This document shows positions 32,910-43,800 of a DNA stretch of 64,000 bases, in pieces. This DNA is from Cordilura impudica. Taxonomy: Eukaryota > Arthropoda > Insecta > Diptera > Scathophagidae. The translations under genes were made by a program, and so were the position numbers. The DNA lies in contig OY821521.1 in NCBI GenBank assembly GCA_963682025.1, forward strand, positions 55,625,908 to 55,689,907, in the 5' to 3' direction. The notes under the pieces are model-generated. The model saw only the letters and a program-made list of their open reading frames with translations. It did no database searches and was not told the DNA's origin. The stretch's first letter is position 1. Every line of letters starts with the position of its first letter.

Positions 32910-33402
32910 AGGTGCTATTACACGAAGTGTTTTTTACATATGTACTGTCACTTTTTTTTATCCATATGAAATTCCTCATGTCTGTCAAAATTGTCTTTTA
33001 CATACGATTCATAATTTTTGCTATCACACGTGCATATGTATTTCCATATGACATAACCTCTAAATGTAAACAACAGCTGATTTAATTTGTGCATTTACAA
33101 AAATTTATTGTTAAAAATAAAGTTATATATTTTTTAATTGTTAATTAATATTAAACAATTTATTTTTCTTTCAATATTAATCTTTAAAATTTACTATGTT
33201 TTTCTTTCGCCACAAGCAGTGTTGTATTTTCATATGTTTGTCATGCAAAAATAGAACCTGTTCTAATTGAAAAATGTACATGTGACTTTCCTCATGTATT
33301 GTACATAAACAATGTTTCATATGTATCACACGATGTGTACAACTTTTGTTGTGGGAAAATTTGACAGTACATATGTAAAAAACACATCATGTAATAGCAC
33401 CT
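32910..33402. mobile_element. Harbinger-type MITE with TTA target duplication
   Basis: 493 bp. The left end AGGTGCTATTACACGAAGTG and the right end, reverse complemented, AGGTGCTATTACATGATGTG continue as TTTTTTACATATGTACTGTCA on both sides, about 45 bp of inverted repeat. TTA flanks both sides (32907-32909, 33403-33405). Non-coding. The TTA target fits PIF/Harbinger mobilisation. Confidence 0.82.
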
Positions 33403-33804
33403 TTATGCTACTATAATTCTTGATGTGGATTTGCTAAGTGTATAGTGCCCTTAACAAAAGGAGGCTCCACACCTCAGTGGCAGAGGGTAAGTATAGGTTC
33501 GTCATTCCGTTTGTAATGCATCGAAATTTATTCCGGAGATCCCAAAACCAAACATTTTCTTGATCATTATAACAAGAGAAGTTGATTTAGAGATGATTGT
33601 CTGTCCGTCTGTCTGTGGAAATCACGATCATGTCGTTGATATCTAAGCTAGACCGTTCGTTTTTGTATAAAATCGTTTACTGACATCACAAAGGAGTTGC
33701 TATTTATCGGTCAAAATCGGTCACAGGGGTCACGAGTTATGAATGAAACTTTGAAAAAACTCTTGAAAAATAAAATTTTTCAGTGTTTGATTTTCTTAAG
33801 ATAT

Positions 33805-34230
33805 CGCACCTGTACCTCTAAAGTGAGTCAACTCAAAATTTACAAATTTTCAGTAGAGGCAAAAAAAACGGTTTTTTTTAATACATTTACTACAAAATTT
33901 ATGTATTTACTATAAAATTTAAAAACAGTTGTTTCATTGTAAAGAATTGCAAATAATAAGTATACAACAGTAGTTGTTTTTGCGATATTGGCTGTGATCA
34001 TCAAAAATGACAAGTTTTTTGGGTGCAACTCAAAATATGTATTTTTAGTGGATTCTAAAGAAGCTACTCTTATAACACAAAGAGGGTTACAACTGTATTT
34101 TTTTTCTAAAGACTAGAAAAACCGACGTAAGATTTTTACAGTGGATAGATATGACCACTGTGTATCGTTTCCTTGCAAAAAGTGAAAATTTAAAAATTTT
34201 GAGTTGACTCATTTTAGAGGTACAGGTGCG
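33805..34230. mobile_element. MITE-like inverted repeat element
   Basis: The left end CGCACCTGTACCTCTAAA, followed by TGAGTCAACTCAAAAT, is mirrored at 34180-34230. ATAT lies on both sides (33801-33804 and 34231-34234), so the duplication could be TA-type or ATAT. 426 bp, non-coding. Confidence 0.65.
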
Positions 34231-35055
34231 ATATGTTGTATATGTTGTAATTTTTCTTATTGTTGAAGTCATTGGAGTTGTGTGTATATTTATACGGCAC
34301 GTCTCCATTGGCCTAAGAGGTATTACCACATATATTTTTACCGTTAAAATTAAAAATTTAATATTAAAAATTAATAATAATAAAAAATAAAAAAAAATAA
34401 AAATAAATGTTAATTATTAAAAATTTAAAATTAGAAATAAAAATGAAAAATGAAAAAAGAGAAATGAAAACTGAGAAATGAAAAATTAAAAAAGGAAAAA
34501 GGAAAATGAAAAACAAAGAATAAAAAATGAAAAATGGAAAATGGAAAAAGAAAAATGAAAAACTAAAAATGAAAAACGAAAAATGAAAATTGAAAATTGA
34601 AAAATGCAAAATGAAAAATGAAAATTGAAAAACTAAAAATGAAAAACGAAAAATGGAAAATGAAAAATGAAAATTGAAAATGGAAAATGAAAAATGGAAT
34701 TTGGAAAATGAAAATGAAAATTGGAAAATGAAAAATGGAAAATGAAAAATGAAGAATGAAAAATGGAAACTGGAAAATGTAAAATGTAAAATGAAAAATT
34801 AAAAATGAAAATTTAATAATATATTATATATATATATAATTTAATAAAAAAACAAAAATAAAAGTTAACTATTAAAAATTAAAAATGAAAAACGAAAAAT
34901 GAGAAGTGGAAAATGGAAAATGGAAAATTAAAAATGAAAATTGAAAACTAAAAATGGAAAATGAAAAATGATAATTGAAAATGAGAAATGAAAAATGGAG
35001 AATGAGAAATGAGAAATGGAAAATGAAAATTGAAAATTAAAAATGGAAAATAAAA

Positions 35056-35650
35056 CTGGAAAATTAAAAATTAAAAATTAAAAATTAAAAATTAAAAATT
35101 AAAAATTAAAAATTAAAAAGTAAAAATTAAAAATTAAAAATTAAAAATTAGAAATTAAAAATTAAAAATTAAAAATTAAAAATTAAAAATTAAAAATTAA
35201 AAATTAAAAATTAAAAATTAAAAATTAAAAATTAAAAATTAAAAATTAAAAATTAAAAATTAAAAATTAAAAATTAAAAATTAAAAATTAAAAATTAAAA
35301 ATTAAAAATTAAAAATTAAAAATTAAAAATTAAAAATTAAAAATTAAAAATTAAAAATTAAAAATTAAAAATTAAAAATTAAAAATTAAAAATTAAAAAT
35401 TAAAAATTAAAAATTAAAAATTAAAAATTAAAAATTAAAAATTAAAAATTAAAAATTAAAAATTAAAAATTAAAAATTAAAAATTAAAAATTAAAAATTT
35501 AAAATTTAAAATTTAAAATTAAAAATTAAAAATTAGAAATTAAAAATGAGAAATTAAAAATTAAAAATTAAAAATTAAAAATTAAAAACTAAAAATTAAA
35601 AATTAAAAATTAAAAATTAAAAATTAAAAATTAAAAGTTAAAAATTAAAA
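35056..35650. repeat. 7-bp satellite (AAAAATT)n
   Basis: Roughly 80 head-to-tail copies of AAAAATT with a few variants (AAAATTT run near 35500, single G or C changes). The unit differs by one base from the ATAAATT unit at 8856-9208 and lies in the same position relative to a family A Helentron-like terminus. Confidence 0.9.
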
Positions 35651-35755
35651 AGTGGTAGCCGTACCCAATATTGGTTGTAATATTGAGTTTAAGATGCAGG
35701 TGGAGGGTATCAAAGATTCGGCCCAGCCGAATTTAACACTCTTACCTGTTATAAT

Positions 35756-36110
35756 TTTTTTTTGTTAAATCAAAATGTGAAAACAGTTTGCCATTCTTTA
35801 CAGATTTCGCCGTAAACAGCCTGTGGAAATATTTTATAAATTCCAAATTGTTGGATCAAAGTCGATACTTTCTGCATCACGATAATACTCCAACCCAACA
35901 ATTAACATGCCTTGTCTGGTATTGAAGAAGTTCGGATGTAGTGACCTTATAATTTTTTTGTTAAATCAAAATGGAAAAGCAGTTTGTAATTTTTTTCGGA
36001 CTTCGGCATAAACTTAATCCTCTGGAAATATTGAAAAATTCCAAATTTCGACTCTTTCTGTATCACGATAATGTCCCAGCTTTTATTTTTTTCCCAAAAA
36101 TTAAATGAAA
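35756..36110. repeat. Tandem duplication of about 180 bp
   Basis: Two diverged direct copies share TTGTTAAATCAAAATG, a stretch with CAGTTTG then TTCGGCATAAAC or TTCGCCGTAAAC, TCTGGAAATATT and GCATCACGATAATACTCC or TATCACGATAATGTCCC. Origin unknown and no frame, although the wording of the second half resembles a decayed transposase. Confidence 0.55.
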
Positions 36111-36640
36111 ACAAGTAAGAAAATTATGTTTTGTTTGCAATGAGTTCCGAAAAAATGAGTAGAGTTTTGTCATGATTCATAATTTCTTTTACTGATACGC
36201 ATTTATACGAATTCATATTCATTCTAAATTTTGAGTTACTCATCATACTCATACTTAAAAATATTAATGACGTTGTTGATGTAGACTCTCCTTCACTCAA
36301 CGTGTAAAGACGATGCAAAATAAGTATGATTTAAAAACGAACATTAAAATACTCATTCTAAGGTTGTACGTTTGCTCTGTTGCATTATTATGGTAAATGA
36401 GTTGAATGAGTTAAATCAATTTTAAGTATTATGATGTGATATATGAATCAAACAGATTTGAGATGGTACGAGTATGATGTCGACGTCGGATTCATATTTA
36501 ATGCTATTTATACTTATAAATCAACGTTATTATGAGTAGGAGTATATCAGAGTAGTTGAATTTCAATGATCTCTGCTCAATTATACTTACAATTTCATGC
36601 CTATGAATAGCAAAAAACGATTTATTGCTGATCTCTGGTC
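36111..36640. other. No gene recognised
   Basis: Repetitive-looking sequence with many ATGAGT/ACTCAT motifs in both directions. No terminal repeats were defined and no coding frame is supported. Confidence 0.35.
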
Positions 36641-36790
36641 TAAATTACGGACAATTTAATTCGCTTCCCCAATAAATCTAAACTTATGTGGATACCAGGT
36701 CACTCAAACATAAAAGGGAACGAAAAAGCTGATAAAATCGCCAAAGAAGCCCTCAACCTTCCACTAATAATAAACGCAACTCAAAATAAA
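36641..36790 (+). pseudogene. LINE RNase H fragment
   Basis: The translation reads NKSKLMWIPGHSNIKGNEKA followed by DKIAKEAL. This is the C-terminal RNase H motif (W-I-P-G-H-S..I.GNE.AD..AK) of RNase H-bearing LINEs such as the I/LOA groups. It is only the end of a domain; the rest is missing. It lies just 5' of a second LINE relic on the same strand, as expected if two truncated copies sit head to tail. Confidence 0.6.
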
Positions 36791-36829
36791 AACAAAATAT
36801 ATACAGTAATCCAACAATCCAATTTCGTA

Positions 36830-38680
36830 ACTTGAAACGTATAAACTATCTCACTCTTGAAGAAGAGTTTGTCAAAATAGACTGGGATTGCATTTATCAT
36901 ATGATATCGGTTAATGATCAATTGGCTTTTTTGGAACAAAACATAAGCGCCTTAAAACTGATGATCAATATAACACTATATAACACTTATCGAAACGCAA
37001 GAAAAATTGTTACCAAAACCATAAGAAAAGTAAAGTCAAAATACTATGCCAACAAATTTTCAAATTCTATTTCTACAAAAAATAAATGGAAAACCATTAA
37101 GAAATTGGAATAGTTAATAGTAAAGATAATCATGTTAATATCATATCAGATCCAGATATTATAAATAAAAAATTTATTAATATACCCATGTCTCAAGCGG
37201 ACCATAGTTATTATATTAACTATCATGCTGCCAATCTTCCGCGTAACCTATTCAATTTCGAATGTGATGTAGATGTACTCAAAAGCTGTCTATCCATAAA
37301 ATTAAACGCTACAGGCATTGATGGTATCCAGCCCGCTTTTATAAAAATTATTCTCCCGTCACTACTACCAATAATTACAAATATATTTAATAAAATAATT
37401 ATGACAAGCACTTACCCATTAAGATGGAAGCAGGCTAAAATTCTTCCAATACCAAAGTCATCCATTGAGTATCGGCCCATAGCCATATTGCCATATCTGT
37501 CAAAAGCATTTGAAAAACTTCTACATTTACAGATAACTAATTACATTAATCATTATAATTTGTTGACCGATAAACAATCTGGATTTCGAGCCAAACATAG
37601 TTGCACTACTGCTCTTACCGATGTAGCCGAAGATCTCAGAAAGGCAATTGACGATGGCTGTGTTGCAATGTTGGTGTTGTTGGATCACGTTGACCACACC
37701 ATATTGATTCAAAAATTAGAAAAAATCATGAATTTTTCCTCAACATCTACCAAATTAATTGAGTCATGTTTAAAGGATCGAATGCAGTGTGTTGAAATAA
37801 AACCATTAACAACATCAACCTTTCTTCCCGTTATCAGGGGGTGTTTCACAGGGCTCCATTCTCGGTCCTCTCCTCTTTTCCATCTATGCAAATGATCTTC
37901 CTGAACAGTTGCTCCACTGCAACATTAGAATGTATGCTGATGACGTCCAATTGTACACAAGCAATAAACAAGGAAACATTGAACAATGTACTGCAAAATT
38001 AAATGATGACCTGCAGCGTGTTTCTCTTTGGGCGGATGTGAATGGTTTAAGTTTAAATCCTAAAAAATCCAAATGTATCGTTATACAAAAAAGGACCAAG
38101 AAAATTATTGAAAGTCCCATTGTTTGTATTAACAACCAACAAATTGAAATGGTTAATAAAGCAAAAAATCTTGGTATCATATTTAATAACACTCTCACCT
38201 ACTCAGACCACGAAATAGCTGCTTGTGACAAAATATACGGGACGTTAAGAACACTTTGGCCTACGCAATATTACACACCAATAAATAAGGCTACTGCTTG
38301 CTAAAACGTATTTGATTCCTACTCTTACCTACGGATGTGAGATTTTTGCAAGTTGTGATGGCGCTAGCAAATCATACGTTTATGGTCTCAGTAATTATAG
38401 AACTAATGGAGATTAGCTCAATCTAACTCCTTACTCTAAGAGAATATTTGGTGTGTTGTTCGAAAACCTCTTAAAAATAAGAACTTTAATATTTCTACAT
38501 ATAATTAAAATAACCCAAGAGCCATGTCATCTTTTTAATCGTTTGAGATTTACTCAACTCAGAAGAAATAGAAATTTAGTTCAATTTAGTCATCGTACAT
38601 TGATATCCGAATTTTTTATTTCTGCAATATTCCTCCAACAATTAAAGAAACCAGCAACGCGTTAGAGTTAAAAAATTTTT
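36830..38680 (+). pseudogene. Non-LTR retrotransposon (LINE) reverse transcriptase relic
   Basis: Three consecutive + frames form one decayed reverse transcriptase. 36832-37113: the region before the RT (TKTIRKVKSKYYANKF). 37188-37895: RT motifs with GIDGIQPAFIKIILPSLLP, EYRPIAILPYLSKAFEKLL and QSGFRAKHSCTTAL; the normally acidic motif A reads LVLLDHVDHTILIQKL, where KAFD would be expected. Then, after a frameshift near 37845, QGSILGPLLFSIYANDLP and 37909-38304 with MYADDVQLYTS (catalytic YADD) and LSLNPKKSKCIVI. Further decay follows to 38680. The endonuclease is absent. Clade not certain. Dead. Confidence 0.8.
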
Positions 38681-39004
38681 TTTAAATTTTATTCATATAT
38701 AACTTTTTTTTCAATAGAAAATGTTTTATTGTAGAAGTTACAAAATAATTAAATAAATAAATAAAAATAAATATCACCGACTGACGACGAATTGTCATAT
38801 GTTTAATTTAATTTTATTAATTTGTATCACATAAAATATTGAATTGAAAATAAAGACCAATTACCTAATAAATATTTTGCAATGTAACAAAGTGAATTTT
38901 GTTGAGAACTTATCATTCTATTTAGTAAAAATATTTGTTTATTAAAAAGCGTTTTAATAAGGCCATTAAATCAATCGTGAATAATAATTTAGTTCGTCAC
39001 TGTA
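38681..39004. other. No gene recognised
   Basis: AT-rich sequence after the LINE relic, possibly its 3' tail plus flank. Confidence 0.35.
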
Positions 39005-39570
39005 TATATGCTTGTCATTCCGTTTGTAACGCATCGAAAAATGCATCTACGACCCCTTAAATGATATATATTCTTGATGCATCTGTCCGTCCGTTCATCT
39101 GTCTGTCTGTTGAAATCACGCTCATTCATAAAATAAACCATTTACCTGGGTAAACTTAAGATAATATTGTTTATCATTATTTCGAGCAGGTTGGAATTTA
39201 AAATGGGGTTAATCGAGCATCATTGTATCCGGATAGGTGCTAAAATATGGAGACACCTCTCAAAATGATAAAAATTCAGTTTATTGTAATAATTTAGTAT
39301 TAATACCCTGTTTCCATAATACAATTCGTCACAGACCAACGAAATTTTGTGTGAAGAACAAAAAACAAAATACACAAAAAATTTCGTTCGTCTGTGATGA
39401 ATTGTGTTATGGAAACAGGGTATAAGTTTATCAAATTGTTTACTTATTAAAATTTTTGTGTACATTTGTCATAAATAGTGCAATAAGTCCAGATATTAAT
39501 GTAAAAATAAAACCTAGGTGGAGGGTATCAAAGATTCGGTATAGCCGAGTTTAAAACTCTTACTTGATTT
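39005..39570 (+). mobile_element. Helentron-like element, family A, short copy
   Basis: The 5' part has GTCATTCCGTTTGTAACGCA and GTCCGTCCGTTCATCTGTCT. The 3' terminus at 39518-39570 has GGTGGAGGGTATCAAAGATT, CGGTATAGCCG and AAACTCTTACTTGATTTT. No satellite core in this copy. It contains the hairpin MITE at 39306-39420. Confidence 0.6.
39306..39420. mobile_element. Hairpin MITE, TA-flanked
   Basis: CCCTGTTTCCATAATACAAT at the left is mirrored by ATTGTGTTATGGAAACAGGG at the right. The arms continue with TCGTCACAGACCAACGAAATT against AATTTCGTTCGTCTGTGATG. About 50-bp arms with a loop of about 15 bases. TA lies on both sides. Transcribed, it would fold into a pre-miRNA-like hairpin. Confidence 0.8.
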
Positions 39571-39904
39571 TCATACGTTTTGTTGTTTATTGACACCTTG
39601 AAATATGTATTTTCAAATAGCAGTCAATGTACATACCGATTTTTTCTATATGTTTATAAACAAAATGTATATAAACAGTGTTGACCAGTGTTTAAATGAG
39701 TGAAAGAAAATTGAGTTAAACAAAGTCTCTTTCGATGTTTATACCAGTGGTGGGCACATTTTCAATTATCGATCGTGAACATTCCGCTGTGCTTTGTTCT
39801 CATTTTTAAAAATTAAATCAAATTAGTTACTCTTCAACATTTGTACAAGTAAGATCTAGCTCCGTAATTTTTTAAATATATACGTAAATACACGTAAAAT
39901 ATGC
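39571..39904. other. No gene recognised
   Basis: AT-rich sequence. Contains TTATACCAGTGGTGGGCACA at 39738-39757, with a CCCACCACTGGTTTATA counterpart at 42892-42908 in inverse orientation, which may mark the ends of an old element spanning the hAT and foldback relics. Confidence 0.35.
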
Positions 39905-39908
39905 TTAA

Positions 39909-40350
39909 AGGCCTAGTTAGCCACACGTTGTTAAAATGTATCCGTACCGTAAATGTAACGTTGGCATTTAGTGCAATTATAGAACGTAAAAAACGAGCCA
40001 GCATGTTGCTGTGTAATATTAACCAAACTTTGTCAGCTGTTCACAACTGTCACGTACAAACGTATCAAAAATCTATTTTCACCAGATTGGGACGTTCCGG
40101 TTACGTGACAGTTGAGTTCAGTAACTACTCTAAATGATTTTCATGTAACAGAAAAAGACAGCTGACACTTTTGGTTAAGGTTATATATATATATATATGT
40201 CCTTTATTTAATTAGATATAATATAAATACAAATTGTACATAAAATATTTAAATAATAAGTTCACGAAGAACATAGGGCGTCAAGAACATAGGGCGTCAA
40301 GAACATAGGGCGTCGAAGAACATAGGGGTTACGTGTGGCTAACTAGGCCT
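39909..40350. mobile_element. piggyBac-type MITE with TTAA target
   Basis: The left end AGGCCTAGTTAGCCACACGT and the right end ACGTGTGGCTAACTAGGCCT are perfect inverted 20-mers. TTAA lies on both sides (39905-39908, 40351-40354), the target of piggyBac-like transposases. 442 bp, non-coding. Near the right end are four tandem 16-base units (GAACATAGGGCGTCAA) at about 40266-40328. Confidence 0.85.
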
Positions 40351-40354
40351 TTAA

Positions 40355-41005
40355 AGAAATGTTTCATAAAGAATGGGAAAATGATTTCATATTTAGAGAA
40401 CAACGATGGCAATGTACAATTATATTGTGTAAAGCGACATTTCTTATCTAACCATAGCAATTTTAATAATTTATTGGGGGTGATCGAACAATGAAATTTA
40501 GGAATTGAAAGCCCTTTTTTAAATTTATGTTTGGTGAAACCAATATTCCTCATAATGAAATATACGAAAAATTTATGATTGATAAAACTAATGTTCCTCA
40601 TGAGCATTTACTTTTAAAAAAGACATCGTATGCCGTAGCTTTAAATTGTTTTGTTGAAAATATTACATTATCTCGACGTACAAGTACACTTAAGACAGAA
40701 TATATAAGTAAATTTTTCCATTCCGCAGCAAAAGATAGACTGAAAAATTTTAAATATTTTTCGATTTCGCTGGACGGGAGTACAGATATTATAGCATTAA
40801 AAATATAGATGCAAATTAAACATGTATTGAAGAAGTTTTTGAATTAGTTTCTTATCATGGTTATGTTAAGGGTCAAGTTTTGTATGACTCAATAGACGCG
40901 AAGGTTTTTTCAATTGTGGACAGAGGAAAACTTAGTTCAGTATGCACGAATGGAGCAAAAGTAATGAAAGGGAAAAACAAGGAAAAAATTTCAATAAAAT
41001 TAAGT
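40355..41005 (+). pseudogene. hAT transposase relic
   Basis: + strand pieces: FFHSAAKDRLKNFKYFSISL, then DGSTDI, a hAT motif containing the first catalytic Asp, followed after stops and frame changes by KLSSVCTNGAKVMKGKNKEK, the region of the second catalytic Asp; here the Asp of the usual TDGA reads Asn. Upstream pieces (VPHEHLLLKKTSYAVALNCF) match the pre-catalytic region of ZBED5/FAM200-like hATs. No 3' half remains, because foldback element sequence follows at about 41010. Confidence 0.65.
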
Positions 41006-41009
41006 TAAA

Positions 41010-42700
41010 AAAATTCTTTAATTTTTGATAATCGAAATCTCCAATTTTACTTTTTCAAAAATTTTGTTCAAGAAATTTAATGAAATCAACGATAGGACTT
41101 TAATGTCTTTATAACAAAATATATGTGATTAAAAATGCCAAATATTGTAGGTATCCTGTTCTTAATTTGGCGAGGGCAATGTTTTTATTTCAGTGGATTT
41201 GAAGAAAAATGTGATTTTCATACTATTTCAACTTTTAGGCTACATCTTTTTGGTGTTTTCATATTTCAAATATCTTTTGTCCAAATATTATACTAATTGA
41301 TACAGGTTATCAATCTTGTAAATTAAGATTAAATTGAAACACTATAAACTGTCCCTGTTTAAGATCAAATGTCAAATTTAAGGAGATGTAAATTTTTTTT
41401 AAACAAAATATCGAAATAATATATTTTTGTGGAAGGATTTCGATAAAACTTGTTAAAAATATTTTAATTATTCTAAAAAATAATATTCTTGACTTATGTT
41501 CTGAAATTAACCCGTGGGGTACTCTTGATGTCAAATTGACTATAAAAATCTATAAATATTTTCTTCATCAGGATTTTTTTTAAATGAAACAAATTTAATT
41601 TATTTATAAAATTCCTCAAATTTATTCGTTATTTCAAAAAGTGCTATCTGCATCAATAATTATTTTAAAGAGAGCGTGTAAAACTAATTTATTAATAAGA
41701 TCTGAAAGTATTTGTCGGTCGATTTCCTAAAATATCTATTAAGAAATAGTCGTACTAATCATGTATGATATCAAAATTATGTTATATTTGACAGTTATAA
41801 CAAAGAACAGTTTGAAATTCGCCTGTCCCAAAATGAATAATAATATTAATAGGTTAGGCGAATTTTTGTGACCGATGTTTTGTTCTATTGTTTTATCCTG
41901 ATTTTGACCAAACGTATATTATTTGAAAGGTATTTCTTTTTAGCCGTTTTACAGATTTACAGATTTTTTTAATTCTTTCCTTTATTTTGAGTAAATTGCA
42001 TTTAAAGTTGCTACTAACACATACAATAAAATTATACATATGCTATGTGTGTTCTATTAAATTTGTTAATGTGTTTGTTAATGAGTTTGTTATCTTCATT
42101 CACAATCATAATAAACCATACAAGTATTGGTTTGCGAATTGGCTAAGTTGAAAAATAAAGCCGCATAGAAATTGCACTCGAATTTCGAGCGCTGAAATCT
42201 GCTAGTTAATATAAACGTATATCGAGGGCTTATATTCAAAAAGTGCTATCTACATTTGACAGCAATATTAATTTTTGATTTCAAACAAGTTTTATCGAAA
42301 TCCTTCAACAAAAATATATTACTTCGATATATTGTTTTAAAAAATGTAAATCTCCTTAAATTTGACCTTTGACCTTAAAGAGGGACAGTTTATAGTGTTT
42401 AAATTAAATCTTAATTTACAAGATTGAGAACTTATAAAAATAGTGCTAATAAATGTGTACCGTTTTGACATTAATTTAGAACGGCATAAAATAGACGAGA
42501 TGCAAAATACTTTACATAAGATCAGTTTGGGATCAGGAGAATGCAAAAATATTGTTGTTGTAAATTATTTCAATGTCCTTAAAAATGTGAGCTGAATTTT
42601 CTTAATCAAGTGGGCAGCGGCGCATTTATTTCCTGGGGAAATTGATATAACTTGGCTGTTTTTCGACCGATAATAGATTTTGTTGTTTTATTGGAAAGAT
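41010..42700. mobile_element. Second foldback element, relic, split by a Helitron
   Basis: 41020-41600 is the reverse complement of about 7560-8060, and 42285-42690 runs in the same direction as 7650-8250. Shared marks include ATTCTAAAAAATAATATTC, AATTTGACCTTTGACCTTAA and GATAATAGATTTTGTTGTTT. The left outer arm is missing. The Helitron at 41838-42205 lies in the middle. Related to the element at 6608-8403. Confidence 0.65.
41838..42205 (+). mobile_element. Helitron copy inside the foldback relic
   Basis: The 5' region reads TAATATTAATAGGTTAGGCG (the initial TC is not clear) and the 3' end is CTAG at 42202-42205, preceded by the palindrome CTCGAATTTCGAG about 12 bases earlier and followed by T. 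Confidence 0.7.
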
Positions 42701-43009
42701 AATTTCCTGTTGGCGGAAGAGCGTGACACTGAACCTATAGATATCTGCTAAAACTTTCGGGGACATTCATGTTTTACTTTTCTCCGCCACTGTGTATTTA
42801 AATGTACATATCTGCAATATAAAAGCCATATGTTTTCTTAGGGCCAGCAACGCGGACCGGGCCCAGCTAGTATGTGATAACATGTGTGTGTGCCCACCAC
42901 TGGTTTATACACTTTGGTAACAGTTTTATTTTATTTTTACAGAAGCAAAAACTGTTATGTTGAAATGAATGTGCGTGTAGTGAGGCGCTTTGGTTTTTGA
43001 AATAAGATA
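42701..43009. other. No gene recognised
   Basis: Mixed sequence between relics; includes GGGCCAGCAACGCGGACCGG at 42841 with no assigned function. Confidence 0.3.
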
Positions 43010-43197
43010 ATTTTTCGATCGACATTTTTCGATCGAAATCATTTTTTTATTTCCCAAAATGAAATGTAAAGAATAATTTTTCTTTCTCACAGTTGAAGAA
43101 TTATGGCCTCTGGTTAAGAAGAATCTTCCTTAAATAAATAACCAAAATATGAAATTTCGATTGATTTTAGTCGATATTGAATGCGGTGATTTGGCCC
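43010..43197. mobile_element. 5'-truncated MITE copy
   Basis: Diverged copy of the MITE at 21101-21330, sharing TTTTTCGATCGAAAT, AACCAAAATATG, ATTTCGATTGATTTTA, GATATTGAATGCGGTGATTT and GGCCCCAG at its right end. The left terminal repeat is missing. Confidence 0.6.
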
Positions 43198-43800
43198 CAG
43201 TATTTTTGATCGTATGAGTTTCAAACAATTAAAATCGGCATACAATTTTAGTCTATATATTATAAACAATCAAAAACTCAATTTCGAATTACAGCCAACG
43301 AAATTGAGTTTGACAAACCGAACAGATTAGTAGTGTAAAACTATTAATATCTTAAAGGCAATTCTGTCACTGGGAGGGTTAAAAAATAGTCACTCTTCTC
43401 GTTATCAAACAGTTGTAGAAAAAACCAAAACAAAAACTTTAGTACAAATATTATAAAAAAAACAACAAGTAATAAAAAAAAAAAACATTTTTTGCCGGTC
43501 ACTAACAGTTGGAATAGAGAACACAAAAAACAAATTAGAAGATCACGTAAAATAATTTGATGAAAGAAACGCAAACAACAGAAACAAAGAAACTAGAGAG
43601 CTGAAATAACAAAATAATTAAAAGTATAGGTCAAAAATCAAATGAGATTCAAATACTAGAAGAAAGTGCTCCCGATATAAATATGCAGTTGCTCGTAAGA
43701 GACACAAAAGATAAACTGTTAAATGTACAAAATCATAAAATTTATTTATAAGTTTGCTTCTTTTCATCATAAAAAGATAACAACAACACATTTTTCATAT
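43198..43800. other. No gene recognised
   Basis: A-rich sequence leading into the presumed 5' region of the gene at 44281. The minus-strand frame at 43574-43344 is low-complexity (Phe and Leu rich) and was not called. Confidence 0.35.

Larger units (their letters stand above)
33490..35755 (+). mobile_element. Helentron-like element, family A, with satellite core
   Basis: The 5' part contains GTCATTCCGTTTGTAA and CTGTCCGTCTGTCTGT, seen again at 39010-39120 and typical of DINE-1-like Helentrons. The 3' terminus at 35660-35755 has GTACCCAATATTGG, GGGTATCAAAGATTCGGC with a small palindrome, and AACACTCTTACCTGTT. Between them lie a MITE (33805-34230), a long GAAAAATG-type purine-rich stretch (34340-35050) and a 7-bp satellite. 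Exact 5' end not determined. The minus-strand open frame at 34364-34609 is only the T-rich complement of the purine stretch. Confidence 0.6.

Noticed and set aside
34364..34609. Open frame of 81 codons on the minus strand
   Set aside because: It is the complement of a purine-rich simple-sequence stretch; Phe/Ser/Ile-only composition and no conserved feature.
37223..37411. Minus-strand frames opposite the LINE relic
   Set aside because: Shadows of the + strand reverse transcriptase, which carries the recognisable motifs.
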